DNA from: Scandinavium vulneris_A
Lineage (GTDB): Bacteria > Pseudomonadota > Gammaproteobacteria > Enterobacterales > Enterobacteriaceae
Assembly (NCBI GenBank): GCA_046518185.1
Contig: JBKGRZ010000003.1
Location: 1-64,000, forward strand
DNA: 64,000 bases
Direction of reading: 5' to 3'
In this document: piece by piece, positions 8,450 through 16,040 of the stretch
Position numbering within the stretch: position 1 is the first letter of the stretch
How the letters are laid out: each line of letters opens with the position of its first letter
Notes under the pieces: model-generated
Told to the model about the DNA's origin: nothing
Databases searched by the model: none
What the model saw: only the letters and a program-made list of their open reading frames with translations
Position numbers and translations under genes: made by a program

Positions 8450-8536
8450 GATTTTACTCCTGAAAATTGGCCGTCATTGTACCTAATTCAGCCACAAAAG
8501 GCTGTCGCCAATTCATTGCTGCACAGCTCATCCTGC

Positions 8537-8565
8537 TGATATTGCTTAAATGAGTATGGTATAGT
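8537..8565 (+). promoter_or_regulatory. probable yaeP-rof promoter (extended -10)
   Basis: TATAGT at 8560-8565 is preceded by TGG, an extended -10 element. A weak -35 match (TGATAT, 8537-8542) lies 17 bp upstream. It stands about 80 bases before the yaeP start, in the gap that divides yaeP from the divergent yaeQ. Confidence 0.55.
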
Positions 8566-8644
8566 CACCTTGCTAAACAGAGTTTATCTTCGTAGGCTTA
8601 AACTTGCATCCCACAGTTAAGTCAGAACGCTGACAGGAGGGCAT

Positions 8645-8845
8645 GTGGAAAAGTATTGTGAGTTAATACGCAAGCGATATGCGGAAATAGCCAGCGGGGA
8701 CTTAGGATATATTCCGGATTCGCTGGGTTGTGTGCTAAAAGTATTGAATGAAGTGGCGTCGGACGATGCGATTTCAGAGTCGGTCAGGGAAAAAGCGGCC
8801 TATGCGGCGGCAAACTTACTGGTGAGCGATTATGTCAATGAATGA
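8645..8845 (+). CDS. yaeP: YaeP family protein
   Basis: This small acidic protein of 66 residues is nearly identical to E. coli YaeP, a conserved protein of unknown function. It begins with GTG, since the family starts MEKYCELIRKRY; a strong AGGAGG (8635-8640) lies four bases upstream. An ATG two bases before the GTG is in another frame and opens a 7-codon reading frame. The end overlaps the rof start by 14 bases, so yaeP and rof are surely co-transcribed. Confidence 0.9.
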   Translation: MEKYCELIRKRYAEIASGDLGYIPDSLGCVLKVLNEVASDDAISESVREKAAYAAANLLVSDYVNE

Positions 8846-9092
8846 GTCTTATCAACCTATCAACTGTGATGACTATGACAACCTCGAACTCGCCTGCCAG
8901 AACCATCTCGTTTTGGCGCTGGAGCTGAAAGATGGCGAAGTGCTGAAGGCGAAAGCCAGTGACTTAGTCTCACGTAAAAACGTCGAGTATCTGGTCGTTG
9001 AAGCCTCGGGCGAAAACCGTGAGCTACGACTCGACAAAATAGCCAGCTTCAGTCACCCGGATATCGGTACCGTGGTGGTGAGCGAAGAGTAA
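8832..9092 (+). CDS. rof: Rho-inhibiting protein Rof (YaeO)
   Basis: Rof binds the primary RNA-binding region of transcription terminator Rho and inhibits Rho-dependent termination. The 86-residue protein keeps the family N-terminus (YQPINCDDYDNLELAC) and an SM-like beta fold. Its start lies inside the end of yaeP, and the gene is closed by an intrinsic terminator that begins eight bases after the stop. Use of a Rho-independent end fits a gene whose product blocks Rho, but that link is my inference. Confidence 0.95.
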   Translation: MSMNESYQPINCDDYDNLELACQNHLVLALELKDGEVLKAKASDLVSRKNVEYLVVEASGENRELRLDKIASFSHPDIGTVVVSEE

Positions 9093-9099
9093 TCCGTAG

Positions 9100-9126
9100 A
9101 CGGGCAGTGTTACTGCCCGTTTTTTT
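9100..9126. terminator. terminator between rof and tilS
   Basis: Stem ACGGGCAG/CTGCCCGT (9100-9107 with 9113-9120) and a T-run at 9121-9126 make a good intrinsic terminator for rof. The tilS stop codon (9110-9112, minus strand) lies in its loop. Confidence 0.85.
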
Positions 9127-10411
9127 GTCTGACGAGCCGTAAACCGGCTTCCCCTTCCCTGTATTGCCCTTCACGCGTGACGAAATACCCGGCCGCTGCG
9201 ATTAACGTCTCACCATAAAACAGCAGCGGCGCGGTTTCCCGTAGCCACGGAGCCACACCCATCTCCTGCCAGATTTTTTTAAGCTTACGTCCACCGTGAC
9301 GCCCAACAATATGCAACGTGCCGGAGGCGGTAAAACGCACACTCACGGGTTCATCGTTCTGCGGCGCACGAATATCGCGGCCCGCCATCAGATGCAATTC
9401 ACTGGCATCCGGTAACAGCAGCGGATGCGTGATATCTGCCCATTTCATGTTCAGAGAGGCCAGGCGTTCATAAGCCGGGATCCACCACAGCTGCTGCTGA
9501 AAGCGGCGGACTTCGAATTGGCCTAAGCAAAGCTGCGGATTGGCATCTTCCCGTGCCAGCGCCACTTCTTGCCAGAGACGCGTCAGCATCGCGCGCGACG
9601 GCATCACCGCCTGATGCTGTGCCAGCCAGCGGCGTAACAGCGCTGCCCGCCGAGCTTCACTCACGCTCATCAGAGGTTCGATGGCGAGCTGCCCTTCCGG
9701 CCCCATCAACGACATCAACTCTTCGGCAAGCAATTCATCCAGTAGCTGTTCCTGTTCGCCACACAGCGCGGCGCTTCGCGCGGCGGCCTCGGCGAAATGC
9801 GGCCAACGCTGCGTCAACAACGGCACCACGCGCAGACGCAGAAAATTGCGATCGTAGGCATCGTCCTGATTGCTTTCATCTTCAATCCAGCGCAGCTGAT
9901 GCGTGACGGCCCAGCGCTCAAGATCCCGCCGTTTTTGGTTTAACAACGGCCGCAACAGTTTGCTGCCCGCGAAATCTGACTCTGCCGCCATCGCCGACAG
10001 CCCCGCCGGGCCGCTACCGCGTTTGAGTGCCAGGAGCAGCGTTTCGCACTGATCGTCCAGATGCTGCGCGGTGACCAATACCTCACCGGGCTGTAGCGCG
10101 GCACGAAACGCGGCATAGCGCGCCTCACGCGCATGGGCTTCAATACCTAACCCTTCCTCTGCCAGGGTGACCTTCACCACCTCAAGCTGCACGCCCCACT
10201 GGGCACAAACCTGCTCACAGTGCGCAACCCAGGCATCCGCATAAGCACTTAGCCCATGATGAATATGAATAGCGCGCAGCGCGACGCCCGGCGACTGTTC
10301 ACGCCAGCTCACCAGTTGGTGTAAAAGCACCGTCGAATCCAGGCCGCCGCTGAAGGCAACCAGCAGCGATCGGTGGGAATGTAGGACGTCGATGACAGAT
10401 TTCAGGCTCAT
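9110..10411 (-). CDS. tilS: tRNA(Ile)-lysidine synthase
   Basis: TilS uses ATP and lysine to turn C34 of tRNA-Ile2 (CAU anticodon) into lysidine, changing it from methionine to isoleucine decoding; the gene is essential in E. coli. The 433-residue protein has the PP-loop SGGLDS at residues 21-26, a middle substrate-binding domain and the C-terminal domain ending in GLRLV. Its final codons reach into the rof terminator hairpin. It follows yaeR by only three bases and is probably transcribed with it. Confidence 0.96.
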   Translation of the reverse strand: MSLKSVIDVLHSHRSLLVAFSGGLDSTVLLHQLVSWREQSPGVALRAIHIHHGLSAYADAWVAHCEQVCAQWGVQLEVVKVTLAEEGLGIEAHAREARYAAFRAALQPGEVLVTAQHLDDQCETLLLALKRGSGPAGLSAMAAESDFAGSKLLRPLLNQKRRDLERWAVTHQLRWIEDESNQDDAYDRNFLRLRVVPLLTQRWPHFAEAAARSAALCGEQEQLLDELLAEELMSLMGPEGQLAIEPLMSVSEARRAALLRRWLAQHQAVMPSRAMLTRLWQEVALAREDANPQLCLGQFEVRRFQQQLWWIPAYERLASLNMKWADITHPLLLPDASELHLMAGRDIRAPQNDEPVSVRFTASGTLHIVGRHGGRKLKKIWQEMGVAPWLRETAPLLFYGETLIAAAGYFVTREGQYREGEAGLRLVRQKNGQ

Positions 10412-10414
10412 GAT

Positions 10415-10804
10415 TTATTGCTGATACAGCTCCAGCGGCAGTCCGTCCGGATCGTTGAAAAAAGTAAAACGACGCTCAGTGAAGGGATCGATTCGAATCG
10501 CCTCACATTTCACACCGTGGCTTTCGAGATGAGTCACGGCGGCATCGATGTCATCCACGCTAAGCGCCAGGTGACGCAGGCCGCACGCTTCAGGCCGTGA
10601 CGGGCGCGCAGGTGGAAAAGGGAACGAAAACAGCTCGATAGTATACTGGCCATTCAACGCCAGATCGCCTTTCCAGGAATCCCGCGCCTCACGGTAGAAC
10701 TCGCTTTGCAGCGTGAAGCCCAGAATATCGCAATAGAACGCCTTACTGTTGGCATAGTTGCTCGCGATGATAGCGATGTGGTGAACCTGTTTTAAACCCA
10801 GCAT
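10415..10804 (-). CDS. yaeR: VOC (glyoxalase/bleomycin-resistance) superfamily protein YaeR
   Basis: The 129-residue protein is a small member of the vicinal oxygen chelate fold, similar to E. coli YaeR. It starts with MLGLKQVHHIAII, where a His commonly serves as metal ligand, and shows the paired beta-alpha-beta-beta-beta modules (second module around DIDAAVTHLESHGVKCE). A C-terminal Glu in LPLELYQ is the usual last metal ligand. The substrate is unknown. It lies between ldcC and tilS, three bases from tilS. Confidence 0.9.
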   Translation of the reverse strand: MLGLKQVHHIAIIASNYANSKAFYCDILGFTLQSEFYREARDSWKGDLALNGQYTIELFSFPFPPARPSRPEACGLRHLALSVDDIDAAVTHLESHGVKCEAIRIDPFTERRFTFFNDPDGLPLELYQQ

Positions 10805-10864
10805 GTTTTCTCCTTATTGGTCTGCGCAGCACGTTACCTGTGGCAGGGCGACTGACGCAAGCGG

Positions 10865-13003
10865 TCAGGCATCTTTTAAGACTCGTACCCGGTAGACGCC
10901 GTCTTCGTCACGCTTAGCGCCATGAATGTCGGTTTCAAAGCCCGGATAATGCCGACCAATCGAGCACAGCATCAGCAGGAAATCGAGCACGGCGCGGCTT
11001 TCTTCGGTGATCATCTCTCCCGGCATCAGCAACGGTACGCCCGGCGGATACGGCAGGATCATGTTAGCCGAGACGCGGCCCACCAGCTGTTCAATCTCAA
11101 TCGTTTCCACTTCACCTTTGATCTGACGCTGCCAGGCCTGGTGCGGGGTCATTTTCATTTCCGGCAGCACATCGAACGCCCGTAGCATCAGATGCGAGAG
11201 CTGATGCTGACGAATAAGCTTATGGATCCCCTGCGCCAGCTCCTGAATGCGCATGTTACGGTAGAAATCAGGATCTTCCGCGTACAGATCCGGCAGCATG
11301 TTTTTGACCCGAAGATTCAGATCAAAGGATCGCTTAAACTCGGTCAGGCCACGCAACAGGCCCATCGCCCGGGTTTTGTCGATACCGATACTGAACAGAA
11401 ACAGCAAATTGTACGGGCCGGTTTTCTCAACCACCACGCCACGCTCGTCGAGGAATTTGGCCACCAGCGCCGCCGGGATCCCCTCGTCGCTCATGGTGCC
11501 CTGCTCGTCCATGCCTGGCGTCAGGATGGTGACTTTCACCGGATCGAGGAACATATGATTAGCATCGGCATCCGCGAAGCCGTGCCAGTCTTCACCCGGC
11601 GAAACCGGCCAGCACTCGGCCTCATCCACTTTTTCAGGTTGCCAGATATCGAAGAACCAGCCCTCTGACTCCTCGCGCAGCCGCTGTACCTCTTTACGGA
11701 AATGCAGCGCACGCTCAACCGAACGGTTGATCAGTCGCTTGCCCGGATTCCCGCGCAGCATCGCCGCTGCCGTTTCGATGGAGGCGACAATCGGATAGCT
11801 CGGCGACGTCGAGGTATGCATCATAAAGGCTTCATTGAAGGTGTCTTCGTCGTAATCGCCTTTGATGTGGATAAGCGACGCCTGCGACAGCGCCGCCAAC
11901 ATTTTATGCGTCGACTGCGTTTCATAGATAACCTTGCCCGGGACGCGCTCGCCGCTCATCCCGCTTTTCCCCTGATAAATCGGATGGAAATGGGTATAGG
12001 GCACCCACGCAGAATCAAAATGAATCGACGGCACGTCCAGCGTGTCTTTAATCCAGGTGGTGTTGTAAAGCAGCCCGTCGTAGGTGGAATTGGTGATAAC
12101 GGCATGAACCGGCCACTGTGCGCCCGCTGTCGTCTTCACTTTCTGGCTGATGCTATCGCGAGTGAACTCACGCTTCGGAATACCGCCCAGGATGCCGAGC
12201 GCATTGCGCGTGGGCTTCAGCCACAGCGGCACCACGTCGCTCATCATCAGCAAATGCGCCAGCGATTTATGGCAATTACGGTCGATAAGCAGTGTGCTGC
12301 CTGACGGTGCTGCGTACATCCCGACAATTTTATTGGAGGTCGAGGTGCCGTTAGTCACCATGTAGCTTTGCTCAGCGCCAAAGGTGCGGGCGATATACTC
12401 TTCGGCCTCAAGATGCGGCCCGGTGTGATCAAGCAACGAGCCAAGCTCGGTGACCGAAATAGAGACGTCCGCTTTCAGCGTATTCCCGCCGAAAAAGTCA
12501 TAGAACAGGCAGCCAACCGGGCTTTTTTGATACGCTGTCCCCGCCATGTGGCCCGGCGTGCAGAAGGTATATTTCCCCTCTTTCACGTAGTTGAATAATG
12601 CACGGGTGAACGGCGGGGTGATGTTATCGAGATACTCTTTGGTGTACTGGCCTATGCGCGTGGCGATGTCTTCTTCCGCGCCCAGCGCGTACTCAAAGAA
12701 CCACAGCGCCATGCGCATATCGTTGATGCTGACGTCCAGCGTCGAATGGGTGTTGATAAATGCATACAGCGGTAGGTATTCATTCAGCTGATTGATGTCG
12801 CTGCACAGATCCTCGCCGTATTCATCCCAGTCGAAGATGACCCCGCAGATCCGCGGATTCTGCTCAACAAACTTAATCAGGTCGGCGCTGTTTTGCGGCC
12901 AGATGATTTTGAACCCTTGCTGGGTCAGCGCCGCTTCAAGATCTTTGATCGGCTGATCTTTGTGGTAGACGCCGTGCGGCCCCATGATGGCAATAATATT
13001 CAC
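10865..13003 (-). CDS. ldcC: constitutive lysine decarboxylase LdcC
   Basis: LdcC is a PLP-dependent cytoplasmic enzyme that turns lysine into cadaverine. The 712-residue protein has an N-terminal receiver-like wing domain, the aminotransferase-fold core with the PLP lysine (Lys367 by alignment, in the STHK motif) and a C-terminal domain. I call it LdcC, not CadA, because of its place next to yaeR-tilS and accA and its close match to LdcC at both ends; there is no cadB beside it. It starts with GTG behind a strong AGGAGG (13014-13009). A chitinase gene lies upstream on the same strand, with a palindrome between them. Confidence 0.95.
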   Translation of the reverse strand: MNIIAIMGPHGVYHKDQPIKDLEAALTQQGFKIIWPQNSADLIKFVEQNPRICGVIFDWDEYGEDLCSDINQLNEYLPLYAFINTHSTLDVSINDMRMALWFFEYALGAEEDIATRIGQYTKEYLDNITPPFTRALFNYVKEGKYTFCTPGHMAGTAYQKSPVGCLFYDFFGGNTLKADVSISVTELGSLLDHTGPHLEAEEYIARTFGAEQSYMVTNGTSTSNKIVGMYAAPSGSTLLIDRNCHKSLAHLLMMSDVVPLWLKPTRNALGILGGIPKREFTRDSISQKVKTTAGAQWPVHAVITNSTYDGLLYNTTWIKDTLDVPSIHFDSAWVPYTHFHPIYQGKSGMSGERVPGKVIYETQSTHKMLAALSQASLIHIKGDYDEDTFNEAFMMHTSTSPSYPIVASIETAAAMLRGNPGKRLINRSVERALHFRKEVQRLREESEGWFFDIWQPEKVDEAECWPVSPGEDWHGFADADANHMFLDPVKVTILTPGMDEQGTMSDEGIPAALVAKFLDERGVVVEKTGPYNLLFLFSIGIDKTRAMGLLRGLTEFKRSFDLNLRVKNMLPDLYAEDPDFYRNMRIQELAQGIHKLIRQHQLSHLMLRAFDVLPEMKMTPHQAWQRQIKGEVETIEIEQLVGRVSANMILPYPPGVPLLMPGEMITEESRAVLDFLLMLCSIGRHYPGFETDIHGAKRDEDGVYRVRVLKDA

Positions 13004-13056
13004 GCTTTCCTCCTGGAAAATTCCTTCCTTAATCTTATACCTAAAATGATACAGAA

Positions 13057-13081
13057 CACGCCAGCGTCAGACGCTGGCGTG
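13057..13081 (-). terminator. palindrome, probable terminator after the chitinase gene
   Basis: CACGCCAGCGT and ACGCTGGCGTG form a strong 11-bp stem with a short loop directly after the chitinase stop. On the minus strand it is followed by TTCTGTATCATTTT, a weak T-rich tail, so it may stop the chitinase transcript before ldcC. Confidence 0.6.
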
Positions 13082-13089
13082 TGTATTAC

Positions 13090-14874
13090 TTAAAGTGCAG
13101 TCCAGGCATCTGCCCAGGCAATGCCCGCCCCTGGCTCATAGTAGACCGGGGAATTGTTACACCATCCGCTGCTCGGGAACGGCTTACACTGATACAGCGC
13201 CCCATGGTTCATCACGATATCACCGGCGTTCCAGTGGTGAGTGGTGCTCCATGACGGATAGCTGGCGGTCGATCCGCCCTCATCCGCTTTGGCCTTCGCC
13301 TTCACATTCAAGGTATAGGTGGTGGTCGCAGTCAGTTTACCATCGCTGACGGTCAGACTTATCGCATACTGAGCATCGGCATCTTTCTCCGGTACCGTAA
13401 AGCTGATGTTGGCTTTATCTTTACCGGTAATGCTTTGGCCATTCTGGAAAATCCAGGTGTAGGTCAGCGCATCGCCGTTAGCATCCGATGAACCTTCCGC
13501 ACTCAGCGCAACCTTACTTCCCGCTTCAACTGCACCTACCGGCCCGGAAATAAACGCTACCGGGGCAACATTACTGTCCGGTTTGGGTTCAGGCGTTGGC
13601 TCCGGCGTCGGCGCTGGCGTTGGGGTAGGAGCTGGGGTCGAGCCGCCATCGTCAGTCAGGGTGACGTTGAAGTAGTGCTGAACACACTTGGTGTAATCCC
13701 CGGCTTTAAATGCGCTGAATGGCGTCTGGTAGCTGACCAGTTGGCAAGCATATGCCAGACCATTAGGATTCCCCTCGGTCCAGTTCCAGCTCTCTTCCCA
13801 GTAGATAGGCAATGCGCCTGAGCCACCTTCATCGAACTGTTTCATGTTCTTACAGCCAAGCACTTCATCTGCCGGAACCGGTACTTTCAGGTAGTTAGCG
13901 AACTCTTTGTAGTAGGTAATACGGTTTTGCGACTGCGCCATTTCCGATGACCCGCCGCACTCCACGCCCCCGTTGATGATCTGGATGGTGACGCCAAACC
14001 CTGGGACTAAGCCATTGGCCTTATCATGACTGTTTGGCTGCCAGGAGCCGTTGATCACATCCAGCATCCCCGGTTTGGGCGGCTGAGGATAGACGAAGAA
14101 GAACAGTGCGCTGGCAAGGTTCAGCCAGGTGTCAGCCACCAGCTCCGGTTTATCCAGCAGCGGGCGCACGTCGCCGTACATGGCGTCAGAGAACGGTCCG
14201 TAGTTGTAGTTATAGGAGAGCTGTTTAGCGCCCCGGCCAAAATAGCTCACATAATCGCCGTCTTTATCCTTACCACACGGCCAGGTTTGCCCCTGCCAGG
14301 TGTTAGGATTACATTCGCCGTTATAGCCGCCCTTTTGCCCTTCCGTCCAGCCCATCTCGCGCACATAGACCAGCGCCTGTCGCCACTCTGGCTCTTCACG
14401 CCAATCCTCATGCCCACCGGTTTCCTGTGCAAAATGGGCAAACATGGTAGCCAGTGATTTACGACAGATGGCATCACTGTCCCGCCCATCGGTGTAGGAA
14501 TCACAAATTGCCGGGAATTTGCCGACCGCTTTCAGGAAATTGGTGTAGGTATATTCAGGCGCACGCCGGGGGAACAGATACTCCCAGTCTTTGCTGCTAA
14601 TGATTTTTTCGACGCGTTTGACGTTGGCAGGATTGCCGGCGCTGCCGGGCGCGATGCGCTCCACGTCTTCATTGCTAATGGTACGAATATCCGCTTTCAC
14701 CGTCTGCATTTGCGGGAAGTTCGTGAGTTCCTGCTCTTTTTTTTGCAGGTCGCTGGCCTTCATTGCGTAAGGCGCGACCGGTTCCGCTTTCAGATTCGTC
14801 GCCCAGGAGGCGGGTGTACAAAGCGTCAGCGCCGCCGCCACGGCGCTCAGCCCTATCGTGTTGTTTACTTTCAT
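13090..14874 (-). CDS. secreted GH19 chitinase with PKD and chitin-binding domains
   Basis: This 594-residue protein should be an exported chitinase that cleaves chitin or related GlcNAc polymers. Domains in order: a Sec signal peptide (residues 1 to about 25, ending ASWA); a GH19 catalytic domain (about 95-410) with QETGG holding the likely acid Glu151, the likely second acid Glu173 in VREMGW, and the family signature YFGRGAKQLSYNYNYGPF; a Pro-Thr-Glu linker (about 425-447); a PKD domain (about 450-530); and a C-terminal CBM5/12- or CBM73-like chitin-binding domain (about 539-594) with two cysteines and several Trp and Tyr. The ATG at 14874 is chosen because it starts the signal peptide and has GGGGA upstream. 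Its place between ldcC and accA is empty in E. coli K-12, so it looks like an inserted accessory gene. A lysozyme-like action on peptidoglycan is a less likely alternative. Confidence 0.93.
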   Translation of the reverse strand: MKVNNTIGLSAVAAALTLCTPASWATNLKAEPVAPYAMKASDLQKKEQELTNFPQMQTVKADIRTISNEDVERIAPGSAGNPANVKRVEKIISSKDWEYLFPRRAPEYTYTNFLKAVGKFPAICDSYTDGRDSDAICRKSLATMFAHFAQETGGHEDWREEPEWRQALVYVREMGWTEGQKGGYNGECNPNTWQGQTWPCGKDKDGDYVSYFGRGAKQLSYNYNYGPFSDAMYGDVRPLLDKPELVADTWLNLASALFFFVYPQPPKPGMLDVINGSWQPNSHDKANGLVPGFGVTIQIINGGVECGGSSEMAQSQNRITYYKEFANYLKVPVPADEVLGCKNMKQFDEGGSGALPIYWEESWNWTEGNPNGLAYACQLVSYQTPFSAFKAGDYTKCVQHYFNVTLTDDGGSTPAPTPTPAPTPEPTPEPKPDSNVAPVAFISGPVGAVEAGSKVALSAEGSSDANGDALTYTWIFQNGQSITGKDKANISFTVPEKDADAQYAISLTVSDGKLTATTTYTLNVKAKAKADEGGSTASYPSWSTTHHWNAGDIVMNHGALYQCKPFPSSGWCNNSPVYYEPGAGIAWADAWTAL

Positions 14875-15017
14875 TGTTAAATCCCCGTAGTAAAAAATAC
14901 CGCTGCGCCACAAGGCGAAGTCCTTGGTGGCGATAAGGGCATCTTAGGGGAAGCAGACGAGGGGAATTATCACATTGGCTCACCGCCGCTCTCACGAAAT
15001 ATCAGCAGGTATAAAAA

Positions 15018-15043
15018 CAAAAAAAGGCCGGGATAACCGGCCC
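15018..15043 (-). terminator. terminator after accA
   Basis: On the minus strand the stem AAGGGCCGGT...CCCGGCCTT (15043-15025) is followed by a run of T (15024-15018), about 25 bases after the accA stop. It closes the long lipid and envelope gene cluster and separates it from the chitinase gene. Confidence 0.85.
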
Positions 15044-15068
15044 TTAGACGTTTTTTTGTGATGCTAAA

Positions 15069-16028
15069 TCAGGCGTAGCCGTAGCTCATCAGACGCTGAT
15101 AACGGCGGTTGAGCAGGTCTTCAGTGCTCAGCACGTCGAGGTCGGCCAAATCTGCCAGCAGTTGGGCTTTCAGGCTTGCCGCCATAGCTTCAGGTTTACG
15201 ATGCGCGCCACCCAGCGGTTCCGGGATAACGGTATCAATCAGCTTCAGCTCTTTCAGACGTGGCGCAATGATGCCCATCGCTTCTGCGGCCAGTGGCGCT
15301 TTATCGGCGCTTTTCCACAGAATAGAGGCACACCCTTCCGGGGAGATAACGGAATAGGTGCTGTACTGCAGCATATTCACTTTATCGCCCACACCAATCG
15401 CCAGCGCACCACCGGAACCGCCTTCGCCGATGACGGTACAGATGACCGGCACTTTCAGGCGAGACATTTCACGCAGGTTACGGGCAATCGCCTCAGACTG
15501 ACCGCGCTCTTCCGCGCCCACGCCAGGGTATGCGCCCGGGGTGTCGATAAAGGTCACGATAGGCATGTTGAAGCGTTCTGCCATTTCCATCAGGCGCAGC
15601 GCTTTACGATAGCCTTCTGGGGCTGGCATGCCGAAGTTACGACGAATTTTCTCTTTGGTCTCACGGCCTTTCTGATGACCAATGACCATCACCGGACGCC
15701 CATCCAGACGCGCAATACCTCCAACGATAGCTTTGTCGTCGGCATAAGCACGATCGCCCGCCAGTTCGTCAAACTCATCGAACGCCAGACGCAGATAATC
15801 GAGGGTATACGGACGCTGCGGATGGCGCGCCAGTTGCGCGACCTGCCATGCACCGAGATCGGCGAAAATTTTGCGCGTCAGTTCTACGCTTTTTTCGCGC
15901 AGACGATGCACTTCTTCGTCGATGTTAATATCCAGTTTTTCATCCTGACGGCCTACGGCGGTCAGAGAATCGATTTTCGCTTCCAGCTCTGCAATCGGCT
16001 GTTCGAAATCAAGGAAATTCAGACTCAT
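15069..16028 (-). CDS. accA: acetyl-CoA carboxylase carboxyltransferase subunit alpha
   Basis: AccA and AccD form the alpha2beta2 carboxyltransferase that passes CO2 from biotin to acetyl-CoA, giving malonyl-CoA, the committed step of fatty acid synthesis. The 319-residue protein has the crotonase-type fold with the Gly-rich stretch VIGEGGSGGALAIGVGD (around residue 205) and TPGAYPG, both typical of carboxyltransferase active sites. It follows dnaE by 12 bases and ends the operon-like series before a strong terminator. Confidence 0.97.
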   Translation of the reverse strand: MSLNFLDFEQPIAELEAKIDSLTAVGRQDEKLDINIDEEVHRLREKSVELTRKIFADLGAWQVAQLARHPQRPYTLDYLRLAFDEFDELAGDRAYADDKAIVGGIARLDGRPVMVIGHQKGRETKEKIRRNFGMPAPEGYRKALRLMEMAERFNMPIVTFIDTPGAYPGVGAEERGQSEAIARNLREMSRLKVPVICTVIGEGGSGGALAIGVGDKVNMLQYSTYSVISPEGCASILWKSADKAPLAAEAMGIIAPRLKELKLIDTVIPEPLGGAHRKPEAMAASLKAQLLADLADLDVLSTEDLLNRRYQRLMSYGYA

Positions 16029-16040
16029 AGTATTCCTGTA

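Noticed and set aside
13583..13643. Short tandem repeat possibly a CRISPR or VNTR
   Set aside because: It codes for the Pro-Thr-Glu linker of the chitinase; unit length and lack of spacers exclude CRISPR.
14026..14457. 143-codon plus-strand frame opposite the chitinase gene
   Set aside because: Antisense to the GH19 domain and without any supporting signal; not treated as a second island gene.
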